A stretch of DNA of 64,000 nt from JBBQVS01 sp038211295 (GCA_038211295.1 JBBQVS010000002.1:62001-126000), one strand, 5' to 3'. Counted from the stretch's first letter, positions 16,852 to 26,643 are shown. A program made the numbers and translations. Notes: generated by a model not told the origin, from the sequence alone.

Positions 16852-18780
16852 ATGAGAACAGTCTTTGGAGGCCATGCGGGGTGGCGCCTTCGCTTCGCAA
16901 CGAAAAGCACGCTTTTCTGTATCGCGCTGCTAGTTCTCATCGTAGGAACGGCGAGTTTTGCCTTTGCCTCTACCACAAAGTCGCGTTTAACACTCAACAC
17001 GGCAGTTCCCAAGACTGTCGCAACAGATGGTGCAGACCAGTGGCGGCATGATACAACAGCGACGCAGCTCGTATCGCCTACGCCACTGCTCAGTGTAAAA
17101 CACATCAGTATCTCGCCTCTTTTCGACACGTACTACGCGAGTCACAGAGCGGTGAACAGTCTGGGCGACCCACTCACGTTCGCGGTGCCAATCGACTACG
17201 GCTGGTTACAGTTTTTTACGGCTGGTGCGTTATTCGTGCCAACACAAACAATGGCACCAGCGCAGAAGAAGACTTCACCCACACCACACGTAACACAAGA
17301 CTTACTTTCAAGCCTCATTCGTACAGGTACAAAAGATACTACCACCGGCGTTGTACGCCTTCCACTTCTACAAACACTGCTTACGGTAGGTAGTCGCGCA
17401 CCCGTTGGCGGAGCGGGTAGCACAATAACCTATATTGACCTACGCAATGCAACAAATCCTGATCTGATGCTTACGGCATCGGCTGCGCTCATCATTGACA
17501 GCGCAACCACTTATGGAGCGGGGATGTTTGTAGTTGGTGGAATGCGTGGTAAGAACCGCGTGGGACATATCATAGCGCAACCCTTCTGGAACTACATCAA
17601 TCGGTCAGACATTGCCCCCGATGGCTGGCAGACCACCATTGGGATGCCCCTTACCAACGCGCTCTCATTTACGCGTACAGATAATGGGATACTTCATCAT
17701 ATACTGGTACAGGTATTTTCTCACAACAGCTTACTTTTCGATGAAGATATGCCTGTATCAGCACAATCAGCAATTTCCTTTCTGTCTATAGGAAATGACT
17801 ACCTTCGCACCTTTGGGTTGCCAACCATTAAGCTCGATACAGCTAAAGCGGTCTGGCTACAGAGCGATACCGCGATACTCGATCATCCAGGCACAGGACA
17901 TGAAATAGCTCACATCGGGCAAAATTTTCCGCTACAGCTTTTGGGCAACACGCTCTGGTTTGGCGGCAAACTCTGGTACAACGTGCGCTGGTCTACGTCT
18001 AAAACAACGTATACAGGTTGGGTCGATGCAAACGCGATTACATTTACTCTGCCCAGATCTGGCCCTGCTAAAGCTTCACTTGATGCAGTTTTGCCCGATA
18101 TAAGCACATACTTACAAGGTATAGGCACTAACGTGGGTGTGGTACTCTATGATGTCACACGCGACACCTACTACACATACAATAGTTCAACGCAATTTAT
18201 TGTAGCAAGCTCTATGAAAGTGCCAATTATGCTGACCTTCCTTGACACGGTCGAGCAGCAGGGGCGTGAACCCAATGATAATGAAAATGGCTTGCTTACT
18301 ACAATGATTGAAAACTCGAATAACGACTCTGCTTCCGCGCTCTTCGATGCCGTTGGAGGTGCTGAGGGCATCGCGACCTATATGCAGAAGATCGGCATTG
18401 ATGGTCTTAGTCCAGACCAGGACTCGTGGGGATACAGTGTCATAACACCACAAGCAATGGTAGATATACTGACACTACTTTATCAGGGAAAGATTTTGAA
18501 TGAGACACATCGTTCTCTTGCGTTCAACCTCATGGAAAATGTCCAACCCGATCAACAGGTTGGCGTTGGTGATACCGCCCCTGGGGGCGCAGTTGTGGCA
18601 CTGAAAGACGGCTGGGTTCCTGGCCCTGATACTCTATGGGCAACGAACAGTTCGGGCATTATTACCATTGGACAGGAAACCTATATTCTCTCTGTTTATA
18701 CACAGGAGCAACAATCACTCGACGATGGACAGGCTATTGTACGCCATATATGTAGCTCCATTTCTGCCCTGTATAGCTAG
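16852..18780 (+). CDS. exported beta-lactamase-fold serine hydrolase with SH3b-like domain
   Basis: Product of 642 aa. A basic N terminus and hydrophobic stretch (~20-40, FCIALLVLIVGTASFAFA) act as signal peptide or anchor. Residues ~270-400 are beta-rich and include an SH3b-like segment (VWLQSDTAILDHPG ... WYNVRW ... GWVDANAI). The last ~250 residues are a class A beta-lactamase-like domain: Ser453-x-x-Lys456 (SSMK), ENSNND at the SDN position and LKDGW at the KTG position. The fold is shared by beta-lactamases and small penicillin-binding proteins; KDG in place of KTG makes true beta-lactamase activity uncertain. ATG 16852 follows AAGGGGAAAC. It lies 145 bp after the NRPS gene on the same strand. 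Confidence 0.85.
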   Translation: MRTVFGGHAGWRLRFATKSTLFCIALLVLIVGTASFAFASTTKSRLTLNTAVPKTVATDGADQWRHDTTATQLVSPTPLLSVKHISISPLFDTYYASHRAVNSLGDPLTFAVPIDYGWLQFFTAGALFVPTQTMAPAQKKTSPTPHVTQDLLSSLIRTGTKDTTTGVVRLPLLQTLLTVGSRAPVGGAGSTITYIDLRNATNPDLMLTASAALIIDSATTYGAGMFVVGGMRGKNRVGHIIAQPFWNYINRSDIAPDGWQTTIGMPLTNALSFTRTDNGILHHILVQVFSHNSLLFDEDMPVSAQSAISFLSIGNDYLRTFGLPTIKLDTAKAVWLQSDTAILDHPGTGHEIAHIGQNFPLQLLGNTLWFGGKLWYNVRWSTSKTTYTGWVDANAITFTLPRSGPAKASLDAVLPDISTYLQGIGTNVGVVLYDVTRDTYYTYNSSTQFIVASSMKVPIMLTFLDTVEQQGREPNDNENGLLTTMIENSNNDSASALFDAVGGAEGIATYMQKIGIDGLSPDQDSWGYSVITPQAMVDILTLLYQGKILNETHRSLAFNLMENVQPDQQVGVGDTAPGGAVVALKDGWVPGPDTLWATNSSGIITIGQETYILSVYTQEQQSLDDGQAIVRHICSSISALYS

Positions 18781-18810
18781 TTCCTGAGTATGATATACTA
18801 GAGAGGATAC

Positions 18811-19611
18811 ATGGGACAAAATATCTTCCCTGAAAGGCAGAACGGCATGGTTGAAAACGCATGGAATACGTCGCTCTACGATCAGAAACACGCTTTCGTC
18901 TCTGAATATGGCAAAGGTCTTTTGCCTCTGCTTGAGCCACAGAGTGGGGAAGTGATTCTTGATCTGGGGTGTGGTTCGGGACACCTGGCACACATGATTG
19001 CACAGTCAGGAGCACGGGTCACGGGTATTGACAGCGCGACAAGTATGATCGAAGCTGCCCGTGCCACATATCCTGACATAGAGTTTTTTGTAGCTGACGC
19101 ACAGAATTTCGCATTTCCCTTCTCGTTCGATGCGATTTTCTCGAACGCCGCGCTTCACTGGGTGCGAGACGCGGAACGTGCGGTACAACATATGGCGGCG
19201 GCGTTGAAGCTGGGGGGAAGGTTGGTCGCGGAATTCGGGGGGAAGGGCAATGTGGCGACCATCACAATGGCGGTTGAGCAATCGCTATGGGAACTGGCCC
19301 ATGTCAGAGCGGACTTCGGATGGTACTTTCCCTCAATCGGCACGTATGCGTCTTTGCTAGAACAACATGGCTTCATCGTGAGAAGCGCGGCACTTTTTGA
19401 CCGCCCAACCCTCCTGTCAGAGGGGGATGCAGGCTTACGAAACTGGATTGCTATGTTTGGAGAGCGTGTCTTCACAGGTATTGCACCGGAACTCAAACAA
19501 CAGGTACTCAAACGCGCCGAAGAACTGACACGCACCCAGCTTTTCAAAGGCGGTCACTGGTTCGCAGACTACAAACGTCTGAGGATTGTCGCATATAAAG
19601 AGGAACAATAG
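18811..19611 (+). CDS. class I SAM-dependent methyltransferase
   Basis: Product of 266 aa. SAM-binding motif I is ILDLGCGSGHLA, the acidic motif II residue is in VTGIDSA, and motif IV is FDAIFSNAALHWV. The layout, with a helical lid carrying WYFPSIGTY, resembles trans-aconitate methyltransferases, but the substrate is not proven. ATG 18811 has AGAGAGGAT upstream; ATG 18847 is a weaker alternative. It lies 30 bp after the beta-lactamase-fold gene, so co-transcription is possible. Confidence 0.88.
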   Translation: MGQNIFPERQNGMVENAWNTSLYDQKHAFVSEYGKGLLPLLEPQSGEVILDLGCGSGHLAHMIAQSGARVTGIDSATSMIEAARATYPDIEFFVADAQNFAFPFSFDAIFSNAALHWVRDAERAVQHMAAALKLGGRLVAEFGGKGNVATITMAVEQSLWELAHVRADFGWYFPSIGTYASLLEQHGFIVRSAALFDRPTLLSEGDAGLRNWIAMFGERVFTGIAPELKQQVLKRAEELTRTQLFKGGHWFADYKRLRIVAYKEEQ

Positions 19612-19641
19612 TTTCAGAGTGATAGTTCTATCATAAAATGT

Positions 19642-19675
19642 GTGTGCGTGCCGACACTCCTATCAGCACGCACAC
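19642..19675. terminator. bidirectional terminator hairpin
   Basis: Arms 19642-19651 and 19666-19675 (10 bp, GTGTGCGTGC) pair around a 14-nt loop, followed on the plus strand by TCTTTT. It sits between the convergent methyltransferase and oxidoreductase genes. Confidence 0.8.
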
Positions 19676-19693
19676 TCTTTTCACCCGTTGCGC

Positions 19694-20707
19694 TTAGCCC
19701 CAATGCTGGCGGAGCCGTGGCAAGATTTCTTTTGAGTACAATTGCAGGAAACGGGACTGGTCATCACCGGGGGCGTGAAAGATCAGGTTCGTGAAGCCAA
19801 GTTCCAGATACGGACGTATCTGCTCGATGTGCTCTTCCGTGTCGCTAGAGACAAGCCAGCGTTTGTGTGCCTGATCCGCGACGGCCTCGGCTTTGCGCTC
19901 CATCTCGCGTGCGTCGTGGATGTTAGCCTTGTCCTCGGCAGGTAACGCGAGGGCGGCCCAGATGCGCGTGTCTGCCATTGCGCGGTCACGGTCAGTATCA
20001 AATGAAACCTTGATTTCAATGGTGCACTCTATCGTCTCAGGGTCACGGCCCGCTGCCTTCGCACCCTCCTCTACTGCTGGTAACAACTGGTCACGATAAA
20101 GCGAGTCGCCTTTACCCGACGTACAGATAAAGCCATCACCAACTCTACCCGCGAACTTTGCCGCGACAGGGCCACCTGCACCAATGTAGATAGGCACTGG
20201 CTGCTTGGGCTTATCATAGATGGTTGCATTGCGCGTGTGGTAATATTCACCATCAAAGGTAACAATATCTTCCGTCCACAACTGCTTAATCAGTGCAACT
20301 GCCTCGCGCAAACGTGCCAGTCGCTCTTTTGGAGCAGGCCAATCAGTCGCGGTAACAGCAACCTCGTTGAGTGACTCACCTGATCCCACACCAAGAATCA
20401 CACGCCCTGGATTGAGTACCGCTAGCGTCCCAAACGCCTGCGCGATAACGGCGGGCGGGTAGCGGAACGTTGGCGTCAGGACGCTGGTTCCAAGCTCGAT
20501 ACGTGTTGTACGCTCGCCAACCGCGCCAAGCCAGACGAGCGCGGATGGCGCGTGTCCATTGGTGTGTCGCCACGGTTGAAAGTGATCGCTAATCCATACA
20601 CTATCGAAACCACATGCCTCGGCCTCGACTGAAAAGTCGATCAGTTGGCGTGGGCCAAACTGCTCTGCTGAAGCCTTGTATCCCAGCTTTAAGGGATGCT
20701 TTGCCAT
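19694..20707 (-). CDS. LLM-class F420-dependent oxidoreductase, second paralogue
   Basis: Product of 337 aa. Same fold and motifs as the gene at 10967-11968: WISDHFQPW, ILGVGSGESLNEVAV, YIGAGGPVAAKFAGRVGDGF and LIFHAPGDDQ. It belongs to the F420_G6P-like group by these motifs; cofactor use is inferred. ATG 20707 follows TAGAGGAGACTTATC. The two copies are clearly diverged and not a recent duplication. The substrate is unknown. Confidence 0.88.
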   Translation of the reverse strand: MAKHPLKLGYKASAEQFGPRQLIDFSVEAEACGFDSVWISDHFQPWRHTNGHAPSALVWLGAVGERTTRIELGTSVLTPTFRYPPAVIAQAFGTLAVLNPGRVILGVGSGESLNEVAVTATDWPAPKERLARLREAVALIKQLWTEDIVTFDGEYYHTRNATIYDKPKQPVPIYIGAGGPVAAKFAGRVGDGFICTSGKGDSLYRDQLLPAVEEGAKAAGRDPETIECTIEIKVSFDTDRDRAMADTRIWAALALPAEDKANIHDAREMERKAEAVADQAHKRWLVSSDTEEHIEQIRPYLELGFTNLIFHAPGDDQSRFLQLYSKEILPRLRQHWG

Positions 20708-20913
20708 GATAAGTCTCCTCTATCGTTTTAGCTATCTTGCAATAAGAGGAAGGGAAGGTATAACCTCTGGTCGGTTGTATCTGGCCTTTCCCTTGCATTT
20801 TATCATGTGCGAACGTTGTGCGTATGCTTTGGCTTTCAGCTACCCACCAAAAAAGGATAGAATGAAGAGTGTTCAATATACGACAGCAAATAGAAAAGAA
20901 AGGTTCATTTCAT

Positions 20914-21639
20914 ATGATTGATAATACACGACCACAACTCATCAAGCCTGGCACCTTTGGCATCGCGGTTGCCGCGGACTCGCGGCGCGGCGTGTTCGAC
21001 GCGCACAACGAAAGCCTTCTGGCGAAAAATACCGCCATTGACGCCGTTTTTATTGGCGACTCCATCACCGATATGTGGGCAACCGATGCCTATTTTCAAG
21101 GTACACAGGGAATGATCGTCAATCGCGGCATTGGTGGTGATCGCACATCGTTTGTACGCAAACGGTTCGATGGCGATGTTATACAGCTACACCCACGTCT
21201 GGTAGTTATCATGATTGGCGTCAATAATTTCTGGGATATCGATATCTGGTGGGACGCATCGCAGGTGCGAACGCCCGAAGCAATCGAAGAAGAGATCATT
21301 GCAGATGTTTCGGCAATGCTTAAAGACGCATTGACGCACACTATCACGGTTGCGCTATGCAGTATCTTACCAACAAATATCGCGTTCAGTAGTAACGGCA
21401 CGATAAAAAATACAGCTGTCAAGCGCGTGAATGAACGCTTGAAACACCTTGCTCAAGAGTTACAGGGCGTTTTCTTTGTCGATTATCATAGCCAGTTCGT
21501 CGCCAGCGATAGCCTGACACTCCGCGACTATATAGCTGACGATGGCCTTCACCCCCATGCGATAGGCTATGAAATCATGGCAAACATTCTCCTAAATACA
21601 CTTAAAGAAGCGAATATCACTGTTTTGCAAGCGCGTTAG
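20914..21639 (+). CDS. SGNH/GDSL-type hydrolase
   Basis: Product of 241 aa. SGNH blocks are all present: GDSI (nucleophile Ser), NRGIGGD (Gly), IGVNN (Asn) and DGLHPHAIGY (Asp and His). There is no signal peptide, so a cytoplasmic esterase, lipase or acetylxylan-esterase-like enzyme is likely. ATG 20914 has AAGAAAGG upstream; the frame is open back to 20869. It is divergent from the F420 oxidoreductase and unlinked in function as far as can be seen. Confidence 0.87.
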   Translation: MIDNTRPQLIKPGTFGIAVAADSRRGVFDAHNESLLAKNTAIDAVFIGDSITDMWATDAYFQGTQGMIVNRGIGGDRTSFVRKRFDGDVIQLHPRLVVIMIGVNNFWDIDIWWDASQVRTPEAIEEEIIADVSAMLKDALTHTITVALCSILPTNIAFSSNGTIKNTAVKRVNERLKHLAQELQGVFFVDYHSQFVASDSLTLRDYIADDGLHPHAIGYEIMANILLNTLKEANITVLQAR

Positions 21640-21782
21640 CCGATAATATGATTGCGCTTCGCTACTGTACGGAACGCACAAGGCTGGTTCTAATGGCAAT
21701 GTCTACGAAGATATGAGTACAATAACAGGGAGGGAACCGTGCGCCGTTTTTATGAGAACAAAGAAGTAAGGAGAACTAACAT

Positions 21783-22775
21783 ATGCTCCTCGCTGGTGAT
21801 ATTGGCGGAACGAAAACAGAACTCGCGGTGTATGAGTCTGTTACCGCTTTGGCAATGCCCATCGCAAATGATATCTTCCACAGTAAAGAGTACAAGGGAT
21901 TAGAAGATATCGTGCGCGAGTTTCTTGGGAAACACAAGGTGGAAGTAGACCGTGCCTGCTTCGGTGTGGCTGGCCCTGTTGTCGCGGGCAAAGCAACCAT
22001 CACAAATCTGCCCTGGACTATCGAGGCGTCACTGCTCAAAAATGATCTCAAGCTCAGATCGGTTGTGCTAATGAACGATTTAGAAGCTATCGCCTCCGCC
22101 GTACCCTTTCTACAACATACGGAATTGGAGACGCTGAACATTGGTGAGCCTGCCGTGAATGGGCCACTTGCGGTAATTGCTCCAGGTACAGGGCTGGGTG
22201 AGGCATTTTTGACATGGGATAGTCAGAGCTATCTGGCCCACACATCTGAGGGCGGACATGCCGACTTTGCCCCTACTGACGAGTTACAGATAGGTCTATT
22301 GCGCTACCTCCAACCGCGCTTCGAGCATGTCAGCTATGAGTGGGTTTGCTCTGGACACGGAATGCCTAACCTGTACGCATACCTCAAAGAGACTCGCTAT
22401 GCCGAGGAGCCAGCATGGTTGACGGAACAGCTCGCACAGGCCAAAGACCCTAATGCAGTGATTGCCCAGGCCGCGCTCGATAAAGCCGACCCATTATCCG
22501 TCGCAACAATCAAGCTGTTTGTCTCGATCCTGGCGGCTGAAGCGGGCAACCTCGCGCTGAAAATACTCTCAACCGGAGGTCTTTACATTGGTGGCGGTAT
22601 TCCACGCCACGTTTTGCCCTTTGTGAAAGACGCGTCGTTTATGCAAGCTTTTTTACATAAGGGACGCCTGTCCGAAGTGTTAAAGCCTATGCCTGTGCAT
22701 GTAATTATGAATGCAAAGGTGGGACTACAGGGCGCGGCATATCGCGGCTTCTCGCTTGCAAGGCACAATGAGTAG
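21783..22775 (+). CDS. glk: glucokinase
   Basis: Product of 330 aa, the usual length of bacterial glucokinase (Glk family). It has the phosphate-1 motif GDIGGTKTELAV, FGVAGPV, MNDLEAIA, APGTGLGEAFL and EGGHADFAP, and the C-terminal STGGLYIGGGI adenosine motif. It phosphorylates glucose with ATP to glucose 6-phosphate. ATG 21783 follows GTAAGGAGAAC. It heads a four-gene plus-strand set (DinB-like, quinone reductase, 2-hydroxyacid dehydrogenase), with gaps of 25, 21 and 59 bp. pgi lies 7 kb away on the other strand. Confidence 0.92.
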   Translation: MLLAGDIGGTKTELAVYESVTALAMPIANDIFHSKEYKGLEDIVREFLGKHKVEVDRACFGVAGPVVAGKATITNLPWTIEASLLKNDLKLRSVVLMNDLEAIASAVPFLQHTELETLNIGEPAVNGPLAVIAPGTGLGEAFLTWDSQSYLAHTSEGGHADFAPTDELQIGLLRYLQPRFEHVSYEWVCSGHGMPNLYAYLKETRYAEEPAWLTEQLAQAKDPNAVIAQAALDKADPLSVATIKLFVSILAAEAGNLALKILSTGGLYIGGGIPRHVLPFVKDASFMQAFLHKGRLSEVLKPMPVHVIMNAKVGLQGAAYRGFSLARHNE

Positions 22776-22800
22776 TTTTTTTATAGAAAGGGTACGTTTT

Positions 22801-23292
22801 ATGAATACTGCCGAACAACTGGAAAACGCACATTTGCTAGTCATTCAGACGGTCAATAACTTTCCCGAAGCGGAGTGGGATATACCTACCCTAAAGGATA
22901 GGTGGACGGTGAAAGAGATCGTCGCGCACCTTGCGGACTACGAACATGTACTACAGGATGTGCTCAACACTTTTCTGGCAGAGACGCCTGATACACCGTA
23001 TCTCTCAGTGTTTATTAGACAATTCACTGATTACAATGGTGACTTCGATAAGGTACAGCTTGGTGAGCGCGGTAACTATACTGCTCAGCAGGTCATCGCC
23101 GAATATCAGGAGGTACAGTCTGAGACAACAGGGCAACTTGCGCGTATTCCTGTTGAGACGCTTGGACAACAAGGCACGCTTCCCTGGTATGGGAAAGGGC
23201 ACAGCTTGAACGATTTTATTGGTCGCCTGACGGGCCATATACAGCTTCATTGCGAAGAAATTACAGCGTTTCGTACCCGTGAGCAGCAGTAG
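22801..23292 (+). CDS. DinB/DfsB-like four-helix protein
   Basis: Product of 163 aa, all helical. The pattern RWTVKEIVAHLADYEHVLQ followed by a second His-containing helix (FIGRLTGHIQLHCEEI) fits the DinB/ClbS-DfsB superfamily, where three histidines bind a metal. Here candidates are His in AHLADYEH and GHIQLH. Known members include thiol transferases and stress-induced proteins; the exact reaction is unknown. ATG 22801 follows GAAAGGGTACG. It lies in the glk operon. Confidence 0.75.
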   Translation: MNTAEQLENAHLLVIQTVNNFPEAEWDIPTLKDRWTVKEIVAHLADYEHVLQDVLNTFLAETPDTPYLSVFIRQFTDYNGDFDKVQLGERGNYTAQQVIAEYQEVQSETTGQLARIPVETLGQQGTLPWYGKGHSLNDFIGRLTGHIQLHCEEITAFRTREQQ

Positions 23293-23313
23293 CAAAAGCG
23301 TGAAGGAGCAATC

Positions 23314-24294
23314 ATGAAAGCGGTCTTATGCAAAGCCTATGGCCCGCCGGAGCAACTTGTTGTTGAAGAGGTTGAGGCCTTAACTCCTACATCGGGGCAG
23401 ATTGTACTCGCGGTGAAAGCGTGCGGCGTCAACTTTCCTGATACATTGATTATTCAGGGGAAATACCAGTTCAAGCCAGAGATGCCATTTTCGCCGGGGG
23501 GCGAGGTTGCGGGCGTCGTCAAATCTCTTGGCGAGGGCGTTACAGGTGTACATGTGGGAAGTCGCGTCATCGCCTTCACTGGCTGGGGTGGTTTTGCAGA
23601 AGAGGTTGCCACAGACGCATCCAAGCTTATCTCGATACCCGCTGGCATGGACTTTCCCACCGCCTCGGCGTTTGTAATGACCTATGGCACGTCGTACCAT
23701 GCGTTGAAAGATCGGGCAAAGCTGCAAGCTGGGGAAACGGTGCTTGTGCTGGGGGCGGCGGGCGGCGTTGGACTCGCTGCAATCGAGATCGCGAAGGTCA
23801 TGGGAGCGCGGGTCATTGCCGCAGCGTCAACCGATGAAAAGGGGATTGTGTGTAAAGAGCATGGGGCCGACGAGTTCATTAATTATAGCACCGAAGACCT
23901 CAAAGAGCGGATGAAAGCTCTCACGAAGGGTAACGGCGTTGATGTTGTGTATGATCCCGTTGGCGGTGCCTATTCTGAAAGCGCGTTACGTGGCATAGCA
24001 TGGGGAGGCCGCTATCTCGTAATCGGATTCGCCACTGGCGACATTCCACGTATTCCCCTCAACCTGACATTGCTCAAAGGCTGCTCAATTGTTGGCGTGT
24101 TCTGGGGAGCCTTTGTCGCACGCGAGGGCAAGCGCAATCAACAAAACCTGCAAGAGCTACTGAACTGGTTCCAAACGGGCAAAATTCACCCGTTGATCTC
24201 CGCGACCTATTCGCTTCAAGACGCGCATCATGCCCTCAATGCTATGATGCAGCGCAAGGTCAAAGGGAAAGTCGTACTTTTGACCGACAAGTAA
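23314..24294 (+). CDS. NADPH:quinone oxidoreductase family, zinc-free MDR
   Basis: Product of 326 aa. Medium-chain dehydrogenase fold: GroES-like N half (PGGEVAGVV, GVNFPDTLI) and Rossmann half with VLGAAGGVGLAAIEIAK, then GVDVVYDPVGG. The catalytic-zinc Cys/His ligands of alcohol dehydrogenases are absent, as in quinone oxidoreductases (QOR) and enoyl reductases. It would reduce quinones or enones with NADPH. ATG 23314 follows GTGAAGGAGCAATC. Confidence 0.88.
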   Translation: MKAVLCKAYGPPEQLVVEEVEALTPTSGQIVLAVKACGVNFPDTLIIQGKYQFKPEMPFSPGGEVAGVVKSLGEGVTGVHVGSRVIAFTGWGGFAEEVATDASKLISIPAGMDFPTASAFVMTYGTSYHALKDRAKLQAGETVLVLGAAGGVGLAAIEIAKVMGARVIAAASTDEKGIVCKEHGADEFINYSTEDLKERMKALTKGNGVDVVYDPVGGAYSESALRGIAWGGRYLVIGFATGDIPRIPLNLTLLKGCSIVGVFWGAFVAREGKRNQQNLQELLNWFQTGKIHPLISATYSLQDAHHALNAMMQRKVKGKVVLLTDK

Positions 24295-24353
24295 ACATCA
24301 CAACATATGAGTTCGGTATCCTATATCGACCAGAGCGAGGAGGTACTACATAC

Positions 24354-25358
24354 ATGGCGCGTCTCGTGCTAATTTCGGCTCCAATTGAGCAAGTATGGGT
24401 AGAGCGTTTACAGCGCGTCTCATCTGACATTACAATTGAAAAGGTAGCCTCTTTACCCGTTGAGGACAAACATTGGCAAGAGGTTGAGGTACTCTACGGC
24501 TTTCCCTGGAAAGTTCCTGAGCCAGAGGTAGTACCACGTCTGCGCTGGGTACAACTCTACTCCGCCGGTGCTGACCGCTTGCTGACACATCCTCTTTATC
24601 AGATGGACACGCTTATTACAACAGCGAGCGGTGTACATGCGATCAATATCGCGGAATATGTGTTCGCGATGACGCAAGCGTGGTATCGGAATATCCCGCA
24701 ATTGCTTGCCTGGAAAAAAGGCAAAGAGTGGAAGTCAGATAAAGAGAGTATCGATACAACAACCGAAGAGTTGCACGGCAAGACGCTGGGTATTGTCGGT
24801 TATGGTAGTATTGGACGGCAGATCGCACGCCTCGCACGAGCGTATGGAATGCGCGTCCTTGCGATGCAACATGGAACAAATCGCAAAGACACAGGTTTTC
24901 AATTTCCCGATGTTGGAGATCCAGAAGGCACACTACCGCATCAATATTACACCTTCAAACAACTGTACGACATGCTCAACGTCTGTGATATTGTTGTGGC
25001 AGCAGTTCCCTTGACCACAGAGACAAAGGCGATGTTCAACGCTGCTGCTTTTCACTCAATGAAGCGCAGTGCTTTCTTTGTTAATATCGCGCGTGGCAAT
25101 GTCTGCGACGAGACCGCGCTTATCGCTGCGTTAGAGAGCAAGCAGATCGCTGGTGCCGCCCTCGATGTATTTGAGCAGGAGCCGCTTCCCGCGACCTCTC
25201 CATTATGGGATATGCCGAATGTACTGATGAGTCCGCACGACTCAGGCGTAACACCACACTATAATGAGCGGGCCGCTACCATTTTCGAGGCAAACCTGCG
25301 CCGCTATCTCGCTGGCGAGCCGCTCTATAATCTCGTGGACAGACAACGAGGGTACTAA
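24354..25358 (+). CDS. D-2-hydroxyacid dehydrogenase (NAD-dependent)
   Basis: Product of 334 aa. Rossmann motif GIVGYGSIGRQIARLARAYG, and the catalytic triad of the family: Arg in VNIARGNVCDE, Glu in DVFEQEPLP and His in MSPHDSG. It would oxidise D-2-hydroxyacids or reduce 2-oxoacids. The start at ATG 24354 is fixed by AGGAGGT; the frame is open back to 24000 but that part overlaps the upstream gene and has shadow composition. Last gene of the glk operon. Confidence 0.9.
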   Translation: MARLVLISAPIEQVWVERLQRVSSDITIEKVASLPVEDKHWQEVEVLYGFPWKVPEPEVVPRLRWVQLYSAGADRLLTHPLYQMDTLITTASGVHAINIAEYVFAMTQAWYRNIPQLLAWKKGKEWKSDKESIDTTTEELHGKTLGIVGYGSIGRQIARLARAYGMRVLAMQHGTNRKDTGFQFPDVGDPEGTLPHQYYTFKQLYDMLNVCDIVVAAVPLTTETKAMFNAAAFHSMKRSAFFVNIARGNVCDETALIAALESKQIAGAALDVFEQEPLPATSPLWDMPNVLMSPHDSGVTPHYNERAATIFEANLRRYLAGEPLYNLVDRQRGY

Positions 25359-25416
25359 AAAATGAAGGTTGCGATGGGCAAGGTTGTGTTGAAACGTGCA
25401 AGGTTGAGCAAGAACA

Positions 25417-25441
25417 CAGGGAGATCGTGAGAGTCTCCCTG
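25417..25441. terminator. short terminator-like hairpin
   Basis: CAGGGAGA (25417-25424) pairs with TCTCCCTG (25434-25441) around a 9-nt loop, between two convergent genes. It is followed by CCCCCCTAT, not by a U-tract, so termination strength is doubtful. Confidence 0.5.
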
Positions 25442-25479
25442 CCCCCCTATATCCCTACCCCTCAATGCTTGCACTACTA

Positions 25480-26643
25480 CTATTCAGGGATGACACATAC
25501 AACGGCGGTGCAGTTGTGAAACCCACTGAATTGCCCCTCTGCTCGCGCTATCTGCCCATGTGAATTACACCCAACATAGGGTATTGGTGCCAGTTTATTT
25601 TTTACCGCATCCAACTCGTACCCAAACTTGTACCCCATGCGTAGTCGGGTCGCCACACAATCAAAGAAAAGGGCCACCGCCGGTTTACTGCCATACAGGT
25701 TTTGTAGCGCGGCACCCGTCGCGCTAACCGCAGCTTCGGCAGCAGATACACTAGAGGTCTGCATGATGTTGATTCTTGACCGCGCAGGCACCTCCGCAGC
25801 ACACAGAACAGAGCCATCAGCACTAAAGGCAAGCGGCACACGGAGTCTATGACCAGCACCGGTATCTATACCGATCAGGTTATGCAGGAAAAACGGTAGA
25901 GGATTGTTTATATCGAGTGTCTGGCCCGTCGCTAGTGCGTATTCTTGAAACGCCTGTATCGCTGGTTCTCCATCAATACTTACGATGTGCATTCCGTTGG
26001 CTTCTGTCACAAATAGACTTTCACTCGCGGGCCGCCACCCATGACGCACGCCAATTCCGATGGGTTTCTTCGAGAGCATTTCGAGCGCGACTACACCACC
26101 AGAAACAACTTCTGTATCATAGAAAACGGGTGTGTGACTGAATTGTGCGTTATCACCCGCTCCACCACCAAAGAATTGATACGCGCCTGCCGTGAAAAGC
26201 GTCAACTGCTCTACCAGCTCATCCGTGAGTCCCGCGAGTGCGTCCGTTAACACAATTGCCGAACGATGCCGTTGTTCTTCGGCGTGGTTGCCTTGAAACG
26301 TGGAGACAACCGCTTCTGCTGCTGCTTGCTGGTTTTTGCTCAAATCGCGTCCAACACCAAGCGAGAATGTGATGTCCTCTGAACGAAGCGCAACCGCGCT
26401 TGCAGTTCCTTCACCATATATCTTGTTTGTGAACTCACCCGCCGACGAACATCCTACAAGTAAAGCAGGCGAACAGGTCTGCTTGAGCACTTCCAGCAAC
26501 TTCACTTGATCGTAGGTAGGCGCGGCAAAAAGAATAACCACGTCGGGCTGACCCTGCATCGTTTCCTTAATTTGGAGACCAAGTGCTCTACCAGCATTAC
26601 TGCTATCAGGGTGGTTTGTGTACACAACGGAAGATTCTGTCAC
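25480..26643 (-). CDS. FIST N/C domain sensory protein
   Basis: Product of 387 aa. The order FAAPTYDQVKLLEVLKQ, LVGCSSAGEF, FGGGAGDNAQF and the C-terminal IPYVGCNSHGQIA is that of FIST_N plus FIST_C. These domains are found in small-molecule sensing signalling proteins, often beside kinases or chemoreceptors. Here no kinase or output domain is attached or adjacent. The start is placed at GTG 26643 because AAGAAGGAAAACC, 5-15 bp upstream, is a clear ribosome-binding site; a longer TTG-started frame (26673) would have to encode that site as the peptide KRRKTD. Confidence 0.85.
   Translation of the reverse strand: MTESSVVYTNHPDSSNAGRALGLQIKETMQGQPDVVILFAAPTYDQVKLLEVLKQTCSPALLVGCSSAGEFTNKIYGEGTASAVALRSEDITFSLGVGRDLSKNQQAAAEAVVSTFQGNHAEEQRHRSAIVLTDALAGLTDELVEQLTLFTAGAYQFFGGGAGDNAQFSHTPVFYDTEVVSGGVVALEMLSKKPIGIGVRHGWRPASESLFVTEANGMHIVSIDGEPAIQAFQEYALATGQTLDINNPLPFFLHNLIGIDTGAGHRLRVPLAFSADGSVLCAAEVPARSRINIMQTSSVSAAEAAVSATGAALQNLYGSKPAVALFFDCVATRLRMGYKFGYELDAVKNKLAPIPYVGCNSHGQIARAEGQFSGFHNCTAVVCVIPE

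Noticed and set aside
24000..24353. 118-codon N-terminal extension of the 2-hydroxyacid dehydrogenase frame
   Set aside because: It overlaps the quinone reductase gene in another frame, has shadow composition, and AGGAGGT sets the start at 24354.
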